Origin: UBA4246 sp045113695
Lineage (GTDB): Bacteria > Bacillota > Clostridia > Christensenellales > Aristaeellaceae
Assembly (NCBI GenBank): GCA_045113695.1
Contig: JBGUJG010000050.1
Span: 29,777 to 93,776, forward strand
Direction: 5' to 3'
Length of the DNA stretch: 64,000 nucleotides
The notes below the pieces were generated by a model, which had not been told where the DNA came from, searched no databases, and saw only the letters and a program-made list of their open reading frames with translations. Below, piece by piece: positions 59,914-64,000 of the stretch; position 1 is the stretch's first letter; each line of letters opens with the position of its first letter. A program made the translations under genes and the position numbers.

Positions 59914-59991
59914 ATGACAGCATATGAGTTTATCATGCTGATCATCGCGATCATTCAGGTGGTTCTCGCGGCGCTTCGTTGCAGGGATTAA
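59914..59991 (+). CDS. Small hydrophobic peptide 1, type I toxin-like
   Basis: 25-residue peptide beginning MTAYEFIMLIIAIIQVV and ending LRCRD: one membrane helix and a short basic/acidic tail. A strong AAAGGGGGTGG site lies before the ATG. Length, MTxYE start and strong ribosome site resemble holin-like type I toxins (TxpA/Hol-Tox group). An antisense antitoxin RNA would be expected, but no convincing minus-strand promoter was found. Confidence 0.65.
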   Translation: MTAYEFIMLIIAIIQVVLAALRCRD

Positions 59992-60187
59992 CCTGACAAA
60001 TGCTATGAAGTTTGCATGCGCTTCAAGCTGTTTCTCGTAAACACTCAGGAACCCCAACAGGGTGGCACCCGAAGCAAATCCTAAGCCACAGCAAAGGCGG
60101 TATGCGGGATATCACGTGTACCGTTTTTATTTTAACAGGAACATAATAACCGGTGTGAAGGTGGCGCAGAGCCTGCGGAGAAAAATC

Positions 60188-60216
60188 TTGTGGCTCTGCG
60201 CCGTGTATGTTATAAT
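60188..60216 (+). promoter_or_regulatory. Promoter of small peptide gene 2
   Basis: TTGTGG at 60188-60193, 17 bases, TATAAT at 60211-60216; duplicate of the promoter at 59797. Confidence 0.8.
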
Positions 60217-60313
60217 GCGGATGCTGCGACTGGTACTTCTCGAAGCGGATTACTTTCGAAGCATGAAGCCATAAGGCGTAAAGCATATGACTTTTTGTAA
60301 GGGGGTGGTCTTC

Positions 60314-60394
60314 ATGACAGAATACCAGATCATGGTGCTGATCATTATGATCATGCAGTTGGTTCTTGAAGCACTCCGGTGCCGCAAGGACTAA
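60314..60394 (+). CDS. Small hydrophobic peptide 2, type I toxin-like
   Basis: 26 residues, MTEYQIMVLIIMIMQLVLEA with tail LRCRKD. It aligns with peptide 1 from start to end, and the ribosome site (AAGGGGGTGGTCTTC) and promoter are also alike, so the two units are a tandem duplication 400 bases apart that has since diverged. The leader is about 90 bases. A hairpin follows the stop. Confidence 0.65.
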   Translation: MTEYQIMVLIIMIMQLVLEALRCRKD

Positions 60395-60406
60395 TATAAA
60401 GCGTAC

Positions 60407-60431
60407 CCCATGAGTCCGCGCAACTCATGGG
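60407..60431 (+). terminator. Hairpin after peptide 2
   Basis: CCCATGAGT/ACTCATGGG perfect stem over seven bases; no T-run. It may protect the mRNA end or form part of an RNA-RNA interaction site. Confidence 0.5.
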
Positions 60432-60498
60432 ATACCGCACAACGGCCTGATCAACCGCTTAGTGTGGTATGTGAAGCTGTATCCAGTTCGCGGCAAGG

Positions 60499-60528
60499 GG
60501 CGGGCATGTGTAAGCATGGCCGCCTTTT
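60499..60528 (+). terminator. Terminator before dut
   Basis: GGCGGGCATG/CATGGCCGCC stem with one mismatch, then TTTTCG. It ends + strand transcripts before the convergent dUTPase gene. Confidence 0.7.
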
Positions 60529-60541
60529 CGCATTATAGCCG

Positions 60542-61147
60542 TTATTTCCCGGTGCTGCCCAGACCGCCGTTGCGTTTCTCGGTGGTCTCGTCATCATCGG
60601 TCGTGCCGAAGGGCAGGATGACACCCTGACAGATGGCCTGACCGACGTGGATGTCGACAGGCGGATTGCCCGGAATGTCGGAGCGAAGGTTGACGTAGAT
60701 GTCGCCTTCGTTGTCGGAGAAGATGTAGTCCCGGTCGATCAGGCCGGTGCAGTTGCCAAGCCTGCTGTACTGGCGGATGCCCAGACCAGACTTGGGAATC
60801 ATGAACAGGCAGAAGCCGGGCGCCAGTTCGCACTGGATGCCGGTGGGGAAGGTGATGCCCCGGGGCGCGACCGTCATATTGCGCAGGGAGAAGGGGATCG
60901 GGGAGAAGAAGTCGTACCCGGCGGAACCCTGCGTGGCGCGGACGGGGATCTTGATGGCGTCGTAGGCGGCCTTCATATCCGTGTCGGGAAGCATGAAGCC
61001 GCATTCGCGCATGTCTTTGGCGAACTGCTCATAGGACACCTTGCGGAACTTGGCCACCTTGCGGAATGTAAAGTGACGGTCGATCTCTTCGGGGTTGACT
61101 TCGTTGGGAACGGTAGCGACAGCGGGCTTCGTGGATTTGGTAGCCAT
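60542..61147 (-). CDS. dut: dUTP diphosphatase with N-terminal extension
   Basis: Trimeric-type dUTPase that keeps dUTP out of DNA and makes dUMP. Motifs: AGYDFFSP (1), PKSGLGIRQ (2), GLIDRDY (3) and RNGGLGSTG (5). The conserved core begins at about residue 70; the extension before it has a Lys/Thr/Pro start and a helical part. 201 residues from ATG 61147, which follows AAAGGAG. Common cargo of phages and related elements. Confidence 0.9.
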   Translation of the reverse strand: MATKSTKPAVATVPNEVNPEEIDRHFTFRKVAKFRKVSYEQFAKDMRECGFMLPDTDMKAAYDAIKIPVRATQGSAGYDFFSPIPFSLRNMTVAPRGITFPTGIQCELAPGFCLFMIPKSGLGIRQYSRLGNCTGLIDRDYIFSDNEGDIYVNLRSDIPGNPPVDIHVGQAICQGVILPFGTTDDDETTEKRNGGLGSTGK

Positions 61148-61331
61148 AGGTATTCTCCTTTCGGTTTGTAAATGTAATGGCCGTGCGGAGCTTCGCACTC
61201 CTGCAGCGCTTCTGCCGGGATATCAGTGACTTTTTAACGTGGTACGCCCCCACCTGTTCCCGCATACGGAAGCCGATTATTGTCTTCACTGCGTTTATCT
61301 TTCGCCAACGGCCAGACAAGTTAAGTAAGAT

Positions 61332-61405
61332 AGTGGCGGCGCGAATCGAACGCGCCATTAAGTCCAGTAGTGTGCGGACGCTCTTGCTGAGAACCAGACA
61401 CCACA
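61332..61405 (-). tRNA. tRNA-like sequence, possibly degenerate
   Basis: A 74-base minus-strand stretch has a perfect T arm (GCGCG-TTCGATT-CGCGC) and acceptor halves TGTGGTG/CGCCACT that pair except at the first position. The D arm is reduced to CTC/GAG with loop AGCAA. The anticodon stem GTCCG/TGGAC encloses eight bases, not seven, so I cannot assign an anticodon. No CCA follows. It may be a phage-type tRNA or a pseudogene. Confidence 0.4.
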
Positions 61406-61406
61406 G

Positions 61407-61429
61407 AAAAACCGCCCTGTCTGGGCGGT
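61407..61429 (-). terminator. Terminator of the 61441-61722 gene
   Basis: On the minus strand ACCGCCC-AGACA-GGGCGGT followed by TTTTC. Strong, and just before the tRNA-like sequence. Confidence 0.85.
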
Positions 61430-61440
61430 CATGGATGGCT

Positions 61441-61722
61441 TTACTTCGGGCGGACATCTCCGCCATAATAAAAATGGGGGCTGCTTTCGCCGGAAGAGTA
61501 ACTGCGTGCGATATTGCTGTGAGCAGAAACCCGTCTGCGGCTGGCTTCCCGGGCGGCGAGTTCCTTCTCCCGTGTCGCAGTGGCTTTGATCCGCTCTCTC
61601 TGGCACTTCTGCTCAACTTCCCGCTTGCGGGCCAGTCGCTTCGCGGCGTCCTGTTCCCGTCTTTCTTCTTCTATCAGCTGCTCTCTGAGCTTCATCAGTA
61701 TGGCAAGATTTTTCTCGTCCAT
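61441..61722 (-). CDS. Small coiled-coil protein of unknown function
   Basis: 93 residues, highly charged (LREQLIEEERREQDAAKRLA), almost surely one long helix for residues 1-65, then a Ser-rich tail. No family recognised. AAGGGGA precedes the ATG and a terminator follows its stop closely, which supports a real gene. Last in a minus-strand run with the two genes upstream. Confidence 0.6.
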   Translation of the reverse strand: MDEKNLAILMKLREQLIEEERREQDAAKRLARKREVEQKCQRERIKATATREKELAAREASRRRVSAHSNIARSYSSGESSPHFYYGGDVRPK

Positions 61723-61788
61723 ATAGAGTCCCCTTTTTCAGTGGTTTTGTGGTGATTATACCACATTGTCTCATCAGTTGCAAATCAC

Positions 61789-62067
61789 TCAGACGCCGAA
61801 CTCTTCTGTGCTCGGCGTCCCGTACATGCGGAAGCTGTCGAGCCATGCCGGAAAAGACCCGTCGTTGGTCATGTTGCGGACGAACAGCTCGCGGGGATGC
61901 TCGGTGGCCATGTACATCAGGCCGAGAATAGATCGGGCGTTGGCCCGGTAGCTGCCGTCTTCAGTTTCGATGACGTAATTGTCTGCTTCGTCGCCCATCA
62001 GCTTCAGGAAATTCAGGATGATGGGCTGGGTATCAAGGGCGATGTGTGCCCTGACATAGGAGTTCAT
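61789..62067 (-). CDS. HPr-like domain protein
   Basis: 92 residues. The segment GSYRANARSILGLMYMA matches the region around regulatory Ser46 of HPr (ARSIMGVLML type), and the flanking strands fit an HPr fold. The phosphorylatable His15 loop is not seen, so a role in sugar transport is unlikely. AAGGGAAG site; the start overlaps the end of the upstream gene by 35 bases. Confidence 0.55.
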   Translation of the reverse strand: MNSYVRAHIALDTQPIILNFLKLMGDEADNYVIETEDGSYRANARSILGLMYMATEHPRELFVRNMTNDGSFPAWLDSFRMYGTPSTEEFGV

Positions 62068-62605
62068 AGGCTTCCCTTCTTTCTTTTACGTTCTGCTCCG
62101 CATGGGCGATGATTTCGTCCGGGTCGTAGGGGATCTCGGGATCGGGGTACGGCTCGTCGTATTCTTCGTTGTAGCGGAGAACTTTTGCCCGCAGCGTTTT
62201 CAGCTGCTCAGTGATGTCGATGCCGGAGTACTCCCGGACGGAGATCAAACCGTAGACGAGCGCCCAGCCGAACAGCGTTTCGTGCGGCGTGACCAGCCAG
62301 CCGTGGCTGTCCCACTGCGGCTCGACCCCGTCGTAGGTCAGGTACAGCATGTCGTCTTTGAACAGGTGGTTGTAGTGGGGCATGTTGATGGGCTTGTACA
62401 CGATATTTGTCACCCGGCTGGTGTCGACGTACCGCGTATTCCAATACGTGTACTCCACATACCACGGCGGCAGCTCTTCCGGGCGGATCTTCGTCGGATA
62501 AACACCGCCAGACAGGAGAAACTCCGGCGGATCGAAACACTGCTCCATTTTGCCGTGGGTGTAGTAGTGCGCCCGGAAGCGGCGGTTGATCTTCTGAATG
62601 TCCAT
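62033..62605 (-). CDS. Hypothetical protein of the mobile element
   Basis: 190 residues, rich in Tyr, Trp and Pro (PPWYVEYTYWNTRYVD), acidic near the C-terminus (EEYDEPYPDPEIPYDPDE). No signal peptide or membrane segment. I recognise no family. ATG 62605 lies seven bases after GGAAGGAG. The start shares one base with the stop of the ArgR-like gene, so they form one operon. Confidence 0.65.
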   Translation of the reverse strand: MDIQKINRRFRAHYYTHGKMEQCFDPPEFLLSGGVYPTKIRPEELPPWYVEYTYWNTRYVDTSRVTNIVYKPINMPHYNHLFKDDMLYLTYDGVEPQWDSHGWLVTPHETLFGWALVYGLISVREYSGIDITEQLKTLRAKVLRYNEEYDEPYPDPEIPYDPDEIIAHAEQNVKERREAYELLCQGTHRP

Positions 62606-63138
62606 CACAGTACTCCTTCCTGAATGCGGTCGTAGATTTCATCGGCGGTTTCGTCGTTGAAGCAGGTGATGGTTACCGAGCTCATCCCGTAGCTGATGCT
62701 CAGGACGTTATCCCAGCCGGCTGATTCTACGACGGTGGCGCATGCCTGACCGCAGCCGGGCAGGGTGACCAGATAAACGCACCTGTCTTCGTGGATGGCT
62801 TCCAGTACGGCTTCCTGAAAGACCTTGACGTACCGCTCTTCAAGCTGCTCGGACAGGATGTTGGTGCGCCTGCCGAGCCGCTTGTCGCCGTGGCGGTCGA
62901 TGTAGGGGGACATGCCGAGCTCGTTCAGATCCTTGGAGAGCTGACCCTGATTGCAACCAAGGCCGCGCTTTTCCAGCCATCCACGGAGCGCTTCCTGCGT
63001 GGTGTACGGCTCGTCGCGGGCGTATTCAAGGATTGCCTTCAGTCTGGCACGTTTGATACGCTTGAGCTCGTCCATCTCCTTGCCGAAGATTTTGCCGTTG
63101 ATGTTGTTGGACGTGTTCTTGCGTGACGGGATAGGCAT
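62605..63138 (-). CDS. ArgR-like transcription regulator
   Basis: 177 residues. Winged-helix DNA-binding domain at about 30-90 (RLKAILEYARDEPYTTQEAL and NQGQLSKDLNELG) and C-terminal oligomerisation domain from about 110 (VYLVTLPGCGQACATVVESA). In true ArgR the last domain has a GDD motif whose two Asp bind arginine; here it reads YGMSSVTITCF, so both are missing. AAAGGAA precedes ATG 63138. It heads a minus-strand operon in the element, so it may regulate the element or act as an ArgR-type recombination accessory. Confidence 0.8.
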   Translation of the reverse strand: MPIPSRKNTSNNINGKIFGKEMDELKRIKRARLKAILEYARDEPYTTQEALRGWLEKRGLGCNQGQLSKDLNELGMSPYIDRHGDKRLGRRTNILSEQLEERYVKVFQEAVLEAIHEDRCVYLVTLPGCGQACATVVESAGWDNVLSISYGMSSVTITCFNDETADEIYDRIQEGVL

Positions 63139-63202
63139 TAGGATTTCCTTTCTGCTTTATCTGCTCCAGAAAATACCGTCTGGCGGGACTTGGTGGAGAA
63201 AA

Positions 63203-63346
63203 TCACGGGTTTTCTCTGGGCTGATATGGCTTATGGTGACGAACTGGAATTGTGAGTGCTTCTTCCAAACTCCAACCGTTTTTTAATCTTGACCGGAGAG
63301 TTTTACAATTTACACCATATTCTTCCGCAAGGCTTTTTTCGCACAT
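63203..63346 (-). CDS. Small helix-turn-helix-like protein, possibly truncated
   Basis: 47 residues from ATG 63346: LAEEYGVNCKTLRSRLKNGW then SLEEALTIP, a motif often seen at the DNA-binding part of phage HNH or AP2-type proteins. The homology seems to continue upstream (HIITFGEHT) but no start codon or ribosome site is found there, so the gene may be a 3' remnant. Confidence 0.4.
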   Translation of the reverse strand: MCEKSLAEEYGVNCKTLRSRLKNGWSLEEALTIPVRHHKPYQPRENP

Positions 63347-63349
63347 TGT

Positions 63350-63742
63350 GTGTTCGCCAAACGTGATTATGTGGTTCGTGCTTCTGTTTCTCGCCTGAAT
63401 ACAACGGACGCTGACTATTCGATTCAAAACAGCTTCTTGCGCCCGGGCGTGAGTTATACACGCAGACTGCGCCCGTGGATGAACGAGAAATACAACGCTG
63501 GCTTGTCGTATAGTGTGGCGTGGGGTAGCGCTATTGAAATGCAACACTATCCGTCTGCTCCGGAATGGATCAGGCAGGCGGTAGGCACTCCGGGCATGTG
63601 CTACGAAGTGCTGGCTGGTGGTAGCGAGGGATATATCGGCCCGAATCTGACGGTATACGGAGCAGACACGATCAAGTTTGCCGCTGAAGAACTTGGAATG
63701 TTCTTGACAACAATGTCGGCACATTGCAAAGACTTAAAGTAA
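63350..63742 (+). CDS. Hypothetical protein of the mobile element
   Basis: Open frame of up to 130 residues; a shorter version starts at ATG 63479. The C-terminal part (VGTPGMCYEVLAGGSEGYIG and ADTIKFAAEELG) reads like real protein. No ribosome site is clear for either start. No family recognised. It runs in the same direction as the two genes after it. Confidence 0.45.
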   Translation: MFAKRDYVVRASVSRLNTTDADYSIQNSFLRPGVSYTRRLRPWMNEKYNAGLSYSVAWGSAIEMQHYPSAPEWIRQAVGTPGMCYEVLAGGSEGYIGPNLTVYGADTIKFAAEELGMFLTTMSAHCKDLK

Positions 63743-63777
63743 ACAATCGGAAACTATAAATCAGAGGTGGCTATCTT

Positions 63778-63915
63778 ATGCGTATCATAGTGGAGTTAGA
63801 ACTAAACAGTCCAGACAATCTCAGCGAAGAAGAGATTGATAACGATTTACGTGCGGGAGAAGATCAGATTGGATGGGACTACGATTACACCATTAAATCC
63901 GTTGAAGTAAAGTAA
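63778..63915 (+). CDS. Small acidic hypothetical protein
   Basis: 45 residues, MRIIVELELNSPDNLSEEEI onward, ending SVEVK; beta-strand, helix, beta-strand by eye. AGAGGTGG lies seven bases before ATG 63778. A+T-rich compared with the core genome. No family recognised. Confidence 0.6.
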   Translation: MRIIVELELNSPDNLSEEEIDNDLRAGEDQIGWDYDYTIKSVEVK

Positions 63916-63944
63916 AGGAAACTTTAAGTGAAAGGAAAAGCACT

Positions 63945-64000
63945 ATGACAAATAAAGAATGGCTTTCCACACTATCGGCAGAAACATGTTGGATCGTTCT
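63945..64000 (+). CDS. Start of a hypothetical protein, cut by the window end
   Basis: MTNKEWLSTLSAETCWIV and on past the window end. AAAGGAAAAG precedes the ATG. Small phage and ICE proteins often begin MTNKEWL; too little is visible to say more. Confidence 0.5.
   Translation, partial: MTNKEWLSTLSAETCWIV

Overview
The window is about 64 kb of G+C-rich DNA from a low-redundancy, fermentative Bacillota genome, most likely a gut- or rumen-type member of the Clostridia. Pointers are the split PurO-type plus AICAR-formyltransferase system, formate-tetrahydrofolate ligase in the purine operon, PyrK/PyrDB-type dihydroorotate oxidation, YlbF beside miaB/mutS, and consensus sigma-A promoters. I cannot name the genus with confidence.

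Region 1 (1-25.2 kb) is a nucleotide-synthesis supercluster on the + strand. pyrC(partial)-carB-pyrK-pyrD-pyrF-pyrE-pyrB-pyrI make UMP. A 190-base control region with a perfect sigma-A promoter and an inverted PurBox-like pair follows. Then come purE-purC-purF-purM-purN-purO-AICARFT-purD-purL-fhs, which make IMP and charge its one-carbon donor. A GH43 glycosidase follows, then guaB with its own promoter and TTG start.

Region 2 (25.3-33.5 kb) is accessory. It holds an SOS-type cassette (S24 repressor, Y-family polymerase, YolD-like, SLOG), a DUF308/HdeD membrane protein, a secreted caspase-like protease, and a more A+T-rich 2.2-kb segment bounded by 120-base imperfect inverted repeats that carries a secreted SH3-domain protein.

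Region 3 (33.5-57.4 kb) is mostly housekeeping. A minus-strand operon (lipid kinase-ruvC-ruvA-ruvB-queA-phosphodiesterase) diverges from pfkA. A DEAD-box helicase diverges from a long + operon (pgsA, 5'-nucleotidase, GH28, RNase E/G, miaB, ylbF), followed by mutS, mutL, miaA and a PLP enzyme, then PAP2 phosphatase and a MATE-ATPase fusion on the minus strand. Intergenic spaces at 23.3, 36.8, 39.8 and 47.3 kb hold two dispersed palindromic repeat families.

Region 4 (57.7-64 kb and beyond) begins at tRNA-Val(GAC). A tyrosine integrase pointing at the tRNA, two tandem small hydrophobic peptide genes resembling type I toxins, a dUTPase, an HPr-like protein, an ArgR-like regulator lacking the arginine-binding aspartates, a tRNA-like sequence and several unknown small genes mark the left end of an integrated mobile element whose right end lies outside the window.
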